From: Trema orientale
Lineage: Eukaryota > Streptophyta > Magnoliopsida > Rosales > Cannabaceae
DNA length: 64,000 bases
Assembly: GCA_002914845.1 (NCBI GenBank)
Contig: JXTC01000081.1
Location: 284,843-348,842, forward strand
Direction of reading: 5' to 3'
Under the pieces are notes generated by a model that saw only the letters and a list, made by a program, of their open reading frames with translations, made no database searches and had not been told where the DNA came from. A program made the position numbers and the translations under genes. Below are positions 22,840 through 35,700 of this stretch, in pieces. Each line of letters starts with the position of its first letter. The stretch's first letter is position 1.

Positions 22840-25217
22840 CAAACTTGTAATATTAATATTTCATGATCAGTTCATCATTTTCTTTTTAATGATTATACTA
22901 CTATATGCTTGACTTGATAACAAACTTAAATTATGATGATAGCTTTACCTGATATGATTTGAAGGCTTGAAGCCGTAAGCCAACCGAATCCTAACAGCAA
23001 AATGTGTTTTCTCAATTTATTTTTCTGTTTTTTCTTTCCTTCTTAAAAATAAGTCATTCTTCTTTTAAATTCATTCTTGGAAAATAAAAAGAGAAAATCT
23101 TGTTTCCTTTGTGTATAAAATTACTCTTACCAATGCTATTAACATCACCCATCACCCATCACTATCCATTTCCATTTCCATTTCCGGTCATTAATGGTTG
23201 GTGACCAATATTTTTATTTTTGCCCCACTTTCAAATACTATCCTTGTAATGCTGTAAAATATGTTATCTTATTACACACACAAAATCATAATGGTCGTCG
23301 TCATTACTTTCTCTCGTACACGATGTAAAGTTAAAAGCACTAATCAATCTCTCTCTCTCTCTCTCTGAATATACTTTTCAGGGAACTGCTAAAATACCCC
23401 TGTTATTATTTGCAATCAAGTCCCCACAATAATTTCAGCTTTCAAGATCAGCTAATATAAATAACAAAANAAAAAAAAAAAAAAAAAAACCAACAACAAT
23501 GTCAATAGGGCGCCTTACACAAAACATGAATTTGTCAAAAGAACAAAAAATCATCATTTTGTTCTGAATATCTTGTCACATTCACATACAAACATATATA
23601 AAGATAAGAGTCACAAGGTCATCGTTTCAAAGCCTTCAATAGTTTCCTCATATGTATTTCTGTACAATCATGATTCATGACGACTTATTTGGCATTAATG
23701 AAATTAGGTATGGCATTGAAGAGTGGTCTTATTTTTCACCATCATTTGAAGTTTCCCGTATGAATTGTAATGGCTAGTAATATTGTGGTCCCTCACCAAT
23801 ATATAAATTCACAATATTAAACATGCATAAATTGTAGACATATGCATTATTACTTTTGTACTTTGGCCTGCAGCTTACCATATGCATCTCTTCTTTCCAA
23901 GTAGAAAGAAAGCAAAAGCCAAATCTATATATATTTCAAATTGCTTTGTATGCAAACTTTATTTTGCTTCTTCTTTCTTTATTGACTGTTATTTTCCCAC
24001 AAAATATCACTTGCACCTAAACTGATAAAATGTATTGGTGAATGGTGATGTTTCTGGTTCTTCCTTAAAACATATGATATACTTGTCTGCTTGTTGTCAC
24101 GTAGACAGGTATATTTACAAATTAAATCCTATAATTTTTGGTTTATATTTACAAATTAAATACTATAGTTTTTGGTTTCCAACTCCTACTGGCCATGCTT
24201 TGATCGGGATACATGCATATCCATATTTTTGAAGGACTTTCAGGATTTGGAGGGCTCCCATTTCATTTGGTGAAAGTTCCGTCCTCTTTTGGCAATTGGA
24301 CACTTCAATACCTTTTATTTATATATATGTATACATATACATAGATAGCTGTTATATAAGTACATTTCTCTCAACGCCTTGAATGCTATTAATTCATACT
24401 GAATTTTCTGTAGATTCTAATGTTGTTGATGATATTGGAAATTTTATTTTAATTTCTTAGCTGACAATAATTCTTGCGTTCAAATTTTTCGTGATACAAG
24501 AATATGGTAGCTCATTTGTTAGCTTCATTTGCAATGCGTCATAATGTTCATACTATATGGTTCACTTTTGTCCATACCACGTCTCTAATAATATAATTGG
24601 ATATACTGACAAAATTCATATCTCATTTTAAAATAAAACTGCATTCCTCCACTGGAAATGATTTTTGTTCTTCCGTTATGTACTTTTTTTTTTAAATAAA
24701 TAATATTATTATTAGGTCATTTATAAATAAACATATAGGTATATATATATACGTATATTTTTTACTTATCTATATGTATTTGTTTTAGCAATTGGATCAT
24801 CATCTAGCGACTATAATGATTTGAGTAGTTGAAAAAAAAAAATAGATACCATTTAATGCTCTTAAAAAATATATATATATACTATTTAATGCTCTTTCTC
24901 TCTACATTTTTCCATAAAAGGACGTCTAAAATGAAATTTAATTAGATAAAACAATAAAATAAATATATATATCTTTTTTTGGTTTAGCATAATAAATATA
25001 TCATGTTTATTATACATATGTGCGTACATGTAGGGATCAGTACGAAATGAATATTATTCCACTTAGGCTAGGCAAAAACACTGGAATGATAACGAATTTA
25101 TAGTCGCTTATAGAAGCTATTTTTAGCTCTCAACAATACTGATCTAATTTTAAGATGAAATTTCAAGTTCGATAGTTGTATACATAAAAGCTAGAAAAGT
25201 TTGCTATGCAGATATTC
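22840..25217. other. Gene-free stretch with simple repeats
   Basis: No gene is visible. It contains CATTTC microrepeats near 23165-23185, a CT run near 23350, a poly-A tract with an ambiguous base at 23470, and AT runs. A family A MITE lies at about 24745-24978. Confidence 0.55.
24745..24978. mobile_element. MITE family A, copy 4
   Basis: It shares with the other copies the run 'tttttacttatctatatgtatt', the core 'gcaattggatcat' and the 'tttaatgctctttctctct' block. The right end is degraded by AT expansions. Confidence 0.6.
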
Positions 25218-25235
25218 AAGCTGAATTCCTAGATA

Positions 25236-25393
25236 GCCAACTGGGGCTAGCTCAGTTGGTCCAAGGTTTGAGAGTTGTGTGTGTGTTTGGGGGGGTCAGG
25301 GGTTCAAACCTTGGTAGTATGTGTATGTCATTTTCCTTTAATTTGTAGTAAGTGGTGGTCATTAGTTAAGCCCCACTTATCTTAAAAAAAAAA
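25236..25393 (+). mobile_element. tRNA-derived SINE, copy 1
   Basis: A Pol III A-box-like TAGCTCAGTTGG (about 25248) and B-box-like GGTTCAAACC (about 25312) form the tRNA-like head. A non-tRNA body and a 3' A-run follow. It is flanked by a perfect 18-bp target duplication, AAGCTGAATTCCTAGATA, at 25218-25235 and 25394-25411. The body matches the reverse complement of 29561-29689. Confidence 0.9.
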
Positions 25394-25454
25394 AAGCTGA
25401 ATTCCTAGATATGTGTGGAATGAAATTGGACAAAAAGATTGTAGCAACTGGAAC

Positions 25455-28282
25455 TGTAAAAACCCAATTTTTAAAAGGGTATAAGGGTAAATTTGAGCCA
25501 AGGGTAATCTTGTAATTTTGAATTTTCTAAATAATTAATCAAAAATTATTGAGTGAATATGGACCAATTTAAGTCTAGATTCATTGGATGAAAATGTAGA
25601 GAAAGTTTTTAAAACAGAAGCTAAAACGAAAATTTTAAGGGCAAGAATAAAAGAAAATTCTCTTAAACTGGGTCATAGTATAAAAAGCGAAAATAATGCC
25701 CTTTAGCTGAGCTCCTGACACATGCCCCACTTACTTCGTCTTTTTTCCTTTAAATCCCTCCATTCTTCTCTTCTTTTCACTTGAGGCACTCGTGCCATTA
25801 GAGAGCTCCAAGCTCTGCTGACAGCCACCGCGGGCACACCGCCTAGTCTCCTCACCGACGCGCCATCCAGGCAGCTCCGCCACTTGCCAATGAAGGAGTG
25901 CCAGTGACCACTGCCCATGCTCGCGCCGGCCAGCCACGTGGAGGAGCTATGGAAGCCGCGACTGATTGCTTCCATTTTTGGGCAGTTTCAGCTGTATATT
26001 GCCACCGACAGCCGCCGTGAAAGGTCGAGAATCTCAACCCGAGACTAATCTAACAAGTCTCGGTCCCTGTTTTCTGGCAAAGATGCTCCGATGAGCAATT
26101 GGATATTTTTTTATCATTTCTCGAATTTAAATTGTGGTACTTTATAAATATTTTGGATGACAAATGCTTTGTTAGTGAAATTTGGTGTGATGGTTGGAGG
26201 ATTCAATACATAGAAAAGGATTGATTATTTTTTTGGAATCGAATTTTCTGATTGTTAGAAATTTTGAATTGAAAAAATTGGTATTATTGCAAATATTTTC
26301 AGAAAAGTGATGTTTTAGTAATTATTTTTGTAAACGAATTATTTCGGTCATGAAACTTCTATGGAGTAAAAGAGGATATTAAAACATGAATGAATACGGT
26401 ATTTTTGTATTGAAACGAAATCTGGTAATAAGATAATTTTTGAATAGAAATGTGGTATTTTTTTCCTAAAAATTTCTAACAAATGATATTTTTGTAATTA
26501 ATATTTGCAAAGTAATTATTTAAGCTGTAAAAATTACATGACATAAAAGAGGAATCTGAAACAAGAACAAAAATGATTATTTCATATTAAATCCATCTTC
26601 GGAAACATGTAAATTTCGAATTGAAAAGTGGACATTTTTCAAATAAATTCGAAAAAGAGACATTTTTGTAATTCTCGGATTTAAAGCCCGTTTAAGAGTC
26701 GGGACCTCGGAACTGAATTCTGACTTCGAATTCGGACTTAGTGAGATCGAGAGATGAACTTTGATATAAAATATCAATATGTTTTGAAGTGGCACAAAAA
26801 TCGAGGCTCGAGGCTCGTGAATAGTGTCGTTTTTCGTGCCACGGACTGGGTCTTAGCTCATGACCCAAATTTGACAAATTTTATTTCTAACCTAACTATT
26901 TTAGGTGCTAGAAATTCAATAGTGATGTTTGTTTCTCATTTTGAGACTCCATTAGAAAAGTCAATTTTCAAAGTGAGCTTATGGGATTCCCAAAACGACT
27001 ATCCGAGCACTCAAGTGATCAATAGGAGATTCTTCGAGCGTCGTTAGCTTAGTATAGCTACCATCTTGAGGCAGGGGTTAAATTACCTAGTTTTATACTT
27101 GTTTTGATTTATAATTGCATTATAATTTATGTATAAAAAATCGTGGTTTACGCGATGGTTTAATAAATTATTGAAACATATTGGATTATACTGGATTGGC
27201 CTGTGTGGATTTTTATACATATTTTTAAATTGTGATTATGTAGTAATACAGCGGTGTGTTGCCTATGTTACAGTAAATTTCAGAATAATGCCAAGTGGGA
27301 TTTTAAAGCATGATTTGATATCCTTGGATGCATAGTTATTATGAACTGTTACATATTGTACATACTATAGGATCACACACTTGAGCACCATTATTGCATC
27401 ACAGTAGTTTAGATCGTTGGCGAGTTGCTGCAGGGCTAGGTGAAAGACCTAGAATCATGTGTGGGTTTTTGGCTGATACACCTCCAGGTAGTATCAGTAT
27501 ATTAGGTACTTTTAGTAAGGAGTATTATAGGGCCTTGATAGGAGGATGAGAGCTCACTTATTTACATTTATTGATGTATGATATGTACAATCATATGTTT
27601 CTGATTTTGGTTTTGAATATGTGATTATTCTGGATATCCATTATTTTGTAAACTTGGTTTATAAATGGATTTTGGAAAATGTATTAATCATGTAAGTTTG
27701 GTAAAATTGCATCTATTCAAAAGGGTAATTGAATTTCTACTGAGCATGTGAATGCTCACCCTCCTACTTCTCCCACTTTCAGGTATTTATTTATTTGTGA
27801 TTTTTATTTTGGTAGTTAGATAAGCTGCATAATTTGTACTTGTGTTCCTACTCCTATTTCCTTTGTGGGTGTCTATACTCTGTTACCTTCTTTCGTTGTT
27901 CAATTATTTAGTCAAGATTAATAAATTTACTAAGTGAATGTATTAAAGTAGTTTTGTTGTTAAATTGAGAACTTGAAACTACAAGTGATTTTATGTAGCA
28001 TATTTTAGACATTAAATTAAAGATTTCAATACTCAAAATTTATGATTTATTAATAAGTTTCCAAATGAATTTAATTAGAAGCTTTCTTAAACTTTGATGG
28101 ATATTATTCTTAAGAGATTAAAACTAATAAGAGTTTTAATCGTTTTGAAATTTGTAATGGTTTGAGGACCAAAATAAAATTCTCTTATATTTGATTCCTC
28201 CTGAATTTCGTTAAATTCATATTTAATCATATTATCAATTAAAATTATTAAAAGTTACAGCTTTGAATTTTCAGTCGTAACA
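25455..28282 (+). mobile_element. Solo LTR of a Ty3/gypsy family (Tekay-like), + orientation
   Basis: A 2.83-kb unit starting TGTAAAAACCC and ending TCGTAACA, flanked by perfect GGAAC duplications (25450-25454 and 28283-28287). It has no internal domain. It is related, in opposite orientation, to 57027-59157 and 44200-46367, sharing the GAGCATGTGAATGCTCAC block near 27742 and the 'cacacttgag' block near 27376. A GC-rich island at about 25690-26090 carries open frames on the - strand, which I regard as chance. Confidence 0.87.
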
Positions 28283-28382
28283 GGAACAATTTTCTATTAT
28301 TTTAAGGTATTTTTAATTATATTTCTAGTCGTAACAGGAACAATTTTCTATTATTTTAAGGTATTTTTAATTATATTTCTAG
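28275..28382 (+). repeat. Perfect 54-bp tandem duplication across the LTR end
   Basis: Units 28275-28328 and 28329-28382 are identical. Each contains the last 8 bp of the solo LTR (TCGTAACA), the TSD GGAAC and 41 bp of flank. The duplication therefore arose after the LTR insertion, or is an assembly artefact. Confidence 0.9.
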
Positions 28383-29541
28383 TTAACTTTTCTTGTGAGT
28401 ATTCATCATTCAACACTAGAGACCAACATTTAATGCTAGCTATATATATAAAATCAAATGAACATATGTAATGTTAGAAAGGAGTGTATTTAAAACATGT
28501 AATATTGTACTCTGCATGTATATGGTGCACAAAAATTGTTAATGTATATATATATATATGGTGCAAGTGTACATATAATATAATGGTGGGCACGAGGTTT
28601 ACCCAAAAAAACACATCATATGGTGGACAAACTTTTATGAACGTAGTACTATACTTCGCCTATATATAACTCAGCAATATTGTGGTCCCTCTACGTTCAG
28701 AAACTCCGGGATTTTTCCTTTATTGTGAAAAAGCTTTGGCTAAAGTCATTATAAGTGATGGCAGTGTAAAATAAAAAAATTTGTTGTGCATTAATTAAGG
28801 TGGTCCTAGACATATAATAAGCACTTAATATCTAACATAAAAGAATATTAAGGTTAATAAACACTTAATAAAAACTAAATTAAGTTGATCAGCTCAGGAG
28901 CTAGATCTAGTACACAAAAGAGCGAAAGTAAAATTTATGTACGTAGAAACTAATATAATTCATTATCAATTGTGAATATTAAGGTTAGATAAAGATAATT
29001 CATAAGGCAAAATGGCATACATTCCTCGACGTTAAAACAAGTTACAAATAAACTTGGGGCTTGTAAAAATATGACCAAATTTTGGGCCCAATTTCAGTAA
29101 ATGTCCCTTCGTCAAATATTATAGGAAAAGGTCCAATATATATGTTTATATACTAAGTGTAAAATTTTATATACCAAATATAAAAAATTATATACCCAGT
29201 GTATTTCAGTACAGTAACTAAAATTAGTAGATATGTGTATCTACTAAGTGTAAAAATATATATATTTAGATATTTAGCTATAAAATTTTAAAAGTGGACA
29301 TCTACTTAATCAAATTTAAAATTTTGGTCATCCACCTAAATTTCTCAATAAACTTTTCATTCCCTCAAGCATATACATTTTCTATATGATCCAATAATTA
29401 TGTAATCTTCTCTGTCTACCAAACTAACTAGAAATGTTTCAAAAAAATAGGAATATTACATCGTATAAAAAGTTCACTCCTTTGANTTGCTGGATTATTG
29501 CCAATGTACTCATAAAAGATTAATTTTTGGGAATTCTAGAC
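28383..29541. other. Gene-free AT-rich stretch
   Basis: No gene is seen. It contains TA microsatellites near 28440 and 28545. A loose internal repeat around 29130-29290 uses 'tactaagtgtaaaa' and 'ataccaaatataaaa'. One ambiguous base lies at 29486. Confidence 0.5.
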
Positions 29542-29560
29542 CAAGCTTAATTTAAATATT

Positions 29561-29689
29561 CAGTAGGATTTAACTAATAACCTCCACTTATTATAAAGAA
29601 AGGAAAATAACTTACACATCCTGGGAGTCGAACTCCCAACCTAGTACCCAAACTTTACTCCACCCACTCACTGAGCTAGCCCAAATGGG
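29561..29689 (-). mobile_element. tRNA-derived SINE, copy 2
   Basis: On the - strand it begins GCCCATTTGGGCTAGCTCAG (A-box region) and has a B-box-like GTTCGACTCCC. Its 3' body matches the first SINE ('taagtggaggttattagttaa' versus 'taagtggtggtcattagttaa'). The flanks are near-identical 19-bp duplications, CAAGCTTAATTTAAATATT at 29542-29560 and the same with one change at 29690-29708. It has no long A-tail. Confidence 0.88.
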
Positions 29690-30255
29690 CAAGCTTAATT
29701 TGAATATTAATTTCATGTGCACTACACATATTTGTATGTGTACACATCTATTATACACCTGTTAATGAAATGACTATGTTCAGTCGATCAGCTGCGCGCT
29801 TTCAACATTCAACACTCCAGTTTTATGTTCTGTGCACACAGGGGTGTCCAAATTGGGCCATCCAAGTGAATTAGCATGAGCAGTACACAATTTATAACTA
29901 TGTGAACATAGCAACATGGCTAGTTATCTGTGCTTTGTTGGATGTAACTTTTCTTCTCACGGGGTATGACCACGACGCGAGTATGATTGTTGATTCATGC
30001 ATGAACACGAGATAAGTACACGATACTGCAATTACAATAAACATAATATGTATAATTAATTTAATTTCGGCTCACAAATTAAAATATCCTCGAATTGGAT
30101 TTACACAAACATAATTTTCTTTACATGAACTATGCCTAGCACAATACGATTATTAATTATATAATGTACTAGGTGGTACAAAATATAATTAACATGAGTA
30201 ATAACATTTCTATACTTTATAAGTGTGTGATACTGTATCCAGTAACACTACCAGA

Positions 30256-30600
30256 CACTACGAAAAAATTAATATTTAGTAACATGTTTGTTAGTCACAA
30301 TAAATTTTTTTGTAACTAAAATGACATTTAGTCACAACTAATAATTTCGTATAACTAAAAGTTGACATTTAGTCATAAGTTATTATTAAGATACTTTTAA
30401 TCACAACCTTTTGTTTATAGTAATAAAATTTGTTGTAACTAAAAGCACATTTAATCATAACAAATTGTCGTTTTTGTAACTAAAACTTTTAGCTACGAAC
30501 TTTTTAGTTACGGCATAATTAAAGATAATGTTATTTTTCTTAGTCATGAAATTTTCACTTTTAGTCACAATTTTTGTCGTCAGTAAAATTTTTTGTAGTG
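30256..30600. mobile_element. CACTA-type MITE
   Basis: A 345-bp element with ends CACTACGAAAAAATT and AATTTTTTGTAGTG. It is flanked by the 3-bp duplication AGA (30253-30255 and 30601-30603), the size typical of CACTA elements. The interior consists of alternating 'tttagtcacaa' and 'ttgtaactaaaa' words in both orientations. There is no coding sequence. Confidence 0.9.
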
Positions 30601-30603
30601 AGA

Positions 30604-32380
30604 AAATTAGTTAAAGAGACTTATGACATGAAATTATAACTCCAGGACAGTGCTATGCAAGACGTTCCCCCTGATGCAACAAATATACTAATTTGGAGTT
30701 TTTCTTCTCATGATGATGTGGTTTTATATAAGGAAGCATATCTGCATCTTCGCACTCCCCAATATTAATAGAATCGCGTCTGGCAATATGGATTTAGCCG
30801 AAACATGTTCCTCCACGTCGTTCATGATTTGGATAGTTTTGGAGGCAACCTAGTTAGGATGTATTTATAGAATTTTAATGCCTTCCCTTCTTCCTTCCGT
30901 TTATTCAAATCTTTCTGGAAAAAAAAAATGAACCGCTCCCGAGTATATGAAAATTCTCTCTTTCCAATTAATCAATTTGTATCGACATATAATAATAGGA
31001 AGGATAAATGTTGAGCACCAAAAAGCTACAGATAAGTCTGTGTCTCGTAATATCATGACCAAAAGCTAGTATTACGCATTAACGGAACTAGTCATAATTT
31101 AGACGCTACTATTGGTATGTATATGAGATTTTTATATATTGTGCGACTTTATGCATTATCACACGTACGAAGGTGTATAGGTATATACGTATTTATTAAG
31201 TACTGGATCGATAAAAATTAGAAATAAATGAAAATGAATTATATTACTAGCTATATGGAATTAAAATATCTAGCATTTTTTCTACTCAGACAAAACAAAA
31301 TCTAGCATTTTTAAATTCAATTTATAGTGAAAGCCACACCACATATAAAAACTTATGCTGTTAGCTCATCATGTACCAATCTTAGCTAGTTGAACGGGAG
31401 GCGAGAGATTAAAGGGGAAAGCTTTTTGGCATCCGAAAAAACATACACAGAAATGTGACATGGATAAATGTAAGCGGGTAGTGCTTCATGAGATCATGAA
31501 GTACTAATTGACTCACTACAAAGATATTGTTACTGCCATATGACCCATCATACGCCCTTGAGGATCCTACTCAGCCATATCCGTCAAATGAATGAGAATA
31601 ACACAATGCGGCCAAAAAAATCATCAAAGAGGGCTGTTTCATTCTTGCCCTAAATATTTTTGAAATTAGATCAGGAAAAGAGGAGATTTTATGAATAACA
31701 TTACTATATTTCACATGGGAATCTCTTCAGTTGGGTCAGTACTATTACCCATTAGAGTGAACCAGTTCCGAAGAGTTGTTTGGAATGGAGTGAGGCCCTG
31801 GGCCCCATTGGCCATTAGGGAAGGGGGGGGCCAGTAAAAACTTTTAACCGCAGTAATGAACTCAGAAACCAAATCTAGAATAAAAGCCAAGTCATCAAAT
31901 TCCAAGAAGAAAATAATTATAACATATATATATATGCATGGGATTATCAGACTTGATGATCTCATTCTTGTTTTTTCTCTTCTACTCCTCTCTCTCCGTA
32001 TAATTATTTAAGCAATGTAGCTATTCAGTGAAGCTTAGAAAAGGGTCTCATTCAATATTTTCTTTTCCTTTTAATTTCTATATAGTAAGTATGGTCTCAT
32101 TCAATTCAACTCCACATTAATATACAAGTCACTTTCCAAAAGACTACGACCCTTTATTATGATCACCCCCTAGCTTTACCCCATACATGAAGAAATGGAA
32201 GGAATATGAATTAAAGTGAAAATATCATTCAAGCCCCTTTACTCCTATATATAATATATCCCTATAAATGTAGCTCTATTCTATATATATTCAGTACTAG
32301 AGTGATATATTCAAAAAAAAAAAAAAAGTATAATACATGTGAGAATATAATTAATCTACCCCACGATGAAAAGCAAATAA
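30604..32380 (+). promoter_or_regulatory. Upstream region of the MADS gene
   Basis: No gene is recognised here. It presumably includes the promoter of the + strand MADS gene. TATA-like tracts are at about 32246-32262 and 32281-32290, but in such AT-rich sequence they are weak evidence and the transcription start cannot be fixed. The open frame at 31711-31965 (-) has no recognisable domain. Confidence 0.35.
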
Positions 32381-32398
32381 AAGAGTGTGAGTTGGGGA

Positions 32399-32583
32399 AT
32401 GGTTGAGAGGTCTATTTTGTGTACCAAAAATACCCATCTGCTAGACCAGCCTACTCATTTCCTGCACCTCTATATCTTGCTCTTGATCATCATCAAAAGA
32501 AGTCTCACCTACCTAGAAAAAATAAGAGAGAAAGAAAGTCTTCTCCTCAATTTTCCATTCCCATACTTGCTTTCATTTTCAAG
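32399..32583 (+). other. Probable 5' leader exon of the MADS gene
   Basis: The sequence CATTTTCAAG|GTTTGT gives a plausible donor at 32583/32584. An acceptor TTGGATACAG lies at 32764, leaving a 181-bp intron just before the coding exon. A leader intron directly upstream of the MADS exon is known in AGAMOUS-type genes. An ATG at 32399 opens a frame that, after this splice, continues to the stop at 32823-32825. The 5' end of the leader is unknown. Confidence 0.55.
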
Positions 32584-32784
32584 GTTTGTATAATTGTGAC
32601 TACAACAAAGATCAAGAAACTATATATATACATGCTATAAGAATCATATATATTTTATTACATATTCATTTCTAGGATCTTTATGATCTTTTTTTCTAGG
32701 TTTTGGTATTAAATTGGGTTTTGTTGGTTTAAATAAATAAAATTAGTTAATTTTTTGGATACAGAGAAATCAAAATCAGCAACC

Positions 32785-35700
32785 ACGGAGTTCCCAAATC
32801 AAGAAGCGGAGAGCTCTTCCCATAGAAAAATGGGAAGAGGGAAAATAGAGATAAAGCGAATAGAGAACACAACAAACCGCCAAGTCACCTTCTGTAAACG
32901 ACGCAACGGTTTGCTTAAGAAAGCCTATGAGTTATCTGTTTTGTGCGATGCTGAAGTTGCTCTCATCGTCTTCTCAAGCCGTGGACGCCTCTATGAGTAC
33001 GCCAACAACAGGTTCATTTCTTTTGTCTACTTTTTTTTTCTCCTGATATTACGAAAAAAAAAAAAACTTGATTTGTTTTAATTATCTCAAAGTAATTTAA
33101 GTACCCTTTTTCTTAATTCGTTTTAGTTTTTCAATCTAATGCTTCTTTTTTTTTCTTGCTTTTGTTTTTATGTGTGCGTGTGTGTATATATATATATATA
33201 TATATGTTAATTTGTATGTATATGTTCTCATCAGCTCATGCAAAAGATTTTTAAAGGATCTATATAGGAGTAACCTAGCTAGACGGCTGACCGTTCTGTC
33301 TGGTACTTGAATAAAGACTAGTTAGTCTCTATGATCAGATCTCAAGCAAAGAACCATTCTTGTTTTTTTCCCGGCTAAAAAGCAAATATTGATTCACTCA
33401 TACTCTTTTCTTCTTTTTTGGGTTTCCGTTATGAGCTTTGTATGTGGGCAAATTCTTTTGTGTGGAATCAATGATTTGAGTTTTCATTTTTCCTCTTTCA
33501 TATCCCATATATATTATCCCTTTGTTTAATAGTTGAAATATTACAGATCTGCCGGCTAAGTTATAATTAGTGTAATATTAATATATAGTTGTAATAGGGC
33601 TATAATTAACATATATATATATACCAAAAGATTTTCATATCAGTACAGTTTATTACATAATTTTTATTTCCATTGTTGTATATTAGACTTGATTTGCCTC
33701 TCTCTTTCTCTTTCTTATGTCATATCCATAAAACCAAAGGAATTAGAGAGCTGTCACACTCTCATTAGTCCACGCCTGATCCAGTTTTTTTTTTTTTTTT
33801 GACGTTTCTGTGTACTGATCATGATCATCAGCAATCGCCATTAATGAAATTGCACAGATTAGGGTTTTTTTTTTTGGTTAAGAAAAGGTAATTTGATTGA
33901 GGGTTTTGAAAAATAAAAAGGGTATGTTTTGAAAGTAATTATGGCTAGTATACGAAGCTATAGTTTTCAAGAAAGAAAAGAAAAAAAAAAGAAGCATAAG
34001 ACTGCAAACTGCGCCAGTTTGTAATTGGGGTTAGCTAGGGTTTTCTTCTGTTCGCTGTAATATAATTAATTACCAGCAAGCATATATATATATATAAGAA
34101 TCTTTTGGTCACGTCATCAGAAATGATTTTTTCAGTTCTATCAGTCTATCGACAACAAGGTAGTGCATGCCAAGATAACTTTAGCCTATATTGGCTTTTT
34201 TATTTATATTTATTTGGCTAATGCTCCTTATTATATATATACCGTTCTCCTTGGTTTTCACCAGAGGTACAAAACCCAATACCATATTTACCTTTCTTTG
34301 CTTTATTATCTCCTCACTTTCTTTTTTCCCTTTTGTCCCATGAACCTAAAAGATTAATATAGATCATGGAAACGAATAAGAGTATGGAGACTTAGAATAC
34401 ACTAATAATGAGTATAGGTATTAACTCATGTATGGAATAATTAATAAGCTAGCCACTAGATCTCTCCAGTGCAATGTCAAAATAGTCACGATAAGATCAT
34501 TAATGATAACTTCAAACCCTAAGGAGTGACAGATCAAGGAAGAGTGTGGAAGACGGTGAAAAATAAATAAATAAATAAATAAAAGACAAGAGGGTACGAG
34601 CCAATGAGAGGCTTTGTTTTGCCGAATTTAGCCAATGATATAAGTTTGATGGAGAGAGATAAGCATGTAAAAGTATTGACTGTCAAATACAGTCATCAGT
34701 TCTCTGAGTTGAGACAGAAAAGAAAGAAAGTGGGTTGGTTCTTTTCTTTTCATTAGCAAGTCCACGGATTCTGAAAAATAAATTTAAAAACAGTTTTAGG
34801 ATTTTGGTGGCATCGAGGTGGTTCTAAGATATAATCCTTGGTTATTACTCCTCGTACAATGGGGTTGTTGACACGTGGCACGTGTGTAGAGGTTGATATA
34901 CTCGAGCCAATCATAGCTGGGGATCTTCTGCGATGTTAGCAGAGAGACAACCAATCACTGGCTCGGGGAAATTAAGGTAAAAATATCCAGGAGTTGTCAT
35001 AATATTAGCTAGAGAGTGTGTATCTTTCTGGTTTATAAAAAGAGAATATGGGCTTTAATCACACTAATCCTACCTTTATTCCTCAACCTTTTTTGTTATC
35101 TCAAAGAAACTTTATGGTTTTACCTATAATTGCCCGATCAGAGGCTAGATAAATTAAAATAGAGAGTGTATCTTCGTTATATCCTTGTGTATATATACCT
35201 ATGTACAATATATTTTTTTGCTTCAAAGCCATACTCCTTTTCTATTCACTTGAGATGGTGAAACTTTAGTATATTAATATATCCTATACATAAAGTTAAA
35301 AAGTACATATATCTCTCTATGTATATATACAATTTTTTCCTAGAGAACTATATAAAATGATCATACTCTTTGAGGCTTCATAAAGCGGGGGAAAAATGAT
35401 TTATTATCCAAAATTTTTACTGTCTTAAAGGTATAAAGATACTTCTATACATATGGGTCTTGCCCCCTCCCTAGCTACCCTTTTCTTTCGAGTAGTGAGG
35501 GAATTAAGAAGAAAAGATGTCAATATATATGTACACCAGAGATAATTTTAAGAAAAAACCAAATCAATCAAACTATATGTTGTTGTTACTAATCAAGAAT
35601 CATGGATTCATACAATAATAAAACCACCAATAACATATTTTTGCTACACCAAAATCCTCGTATAATTGAGTCCCTAATTAATACATACTCAATTATCAAT

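Noticed and set aside
25240-25330. A possible tRNA gene
   Set aside because: A- and B-box-like motifs are present, but there is no complete cloverleaf. The unit has a SINE body, an A-run and target duplications.
25703-26037. Three overlapping open frames on the - strand in a GC-rich island
   Set aside because: They lie inside a + oriented solo LTR. In related LTRs the frames in the same island are on a different strand relative to the LTR and have different sequence. GC-richness removes stops by chance.
31711-31965. An 84-codon frame on the - strand upstream of the MADS gene
   Set aside because: It has no recognisable domain or codon signal and lies in the presumed promoter region. It is kept only as gene-free sequence.
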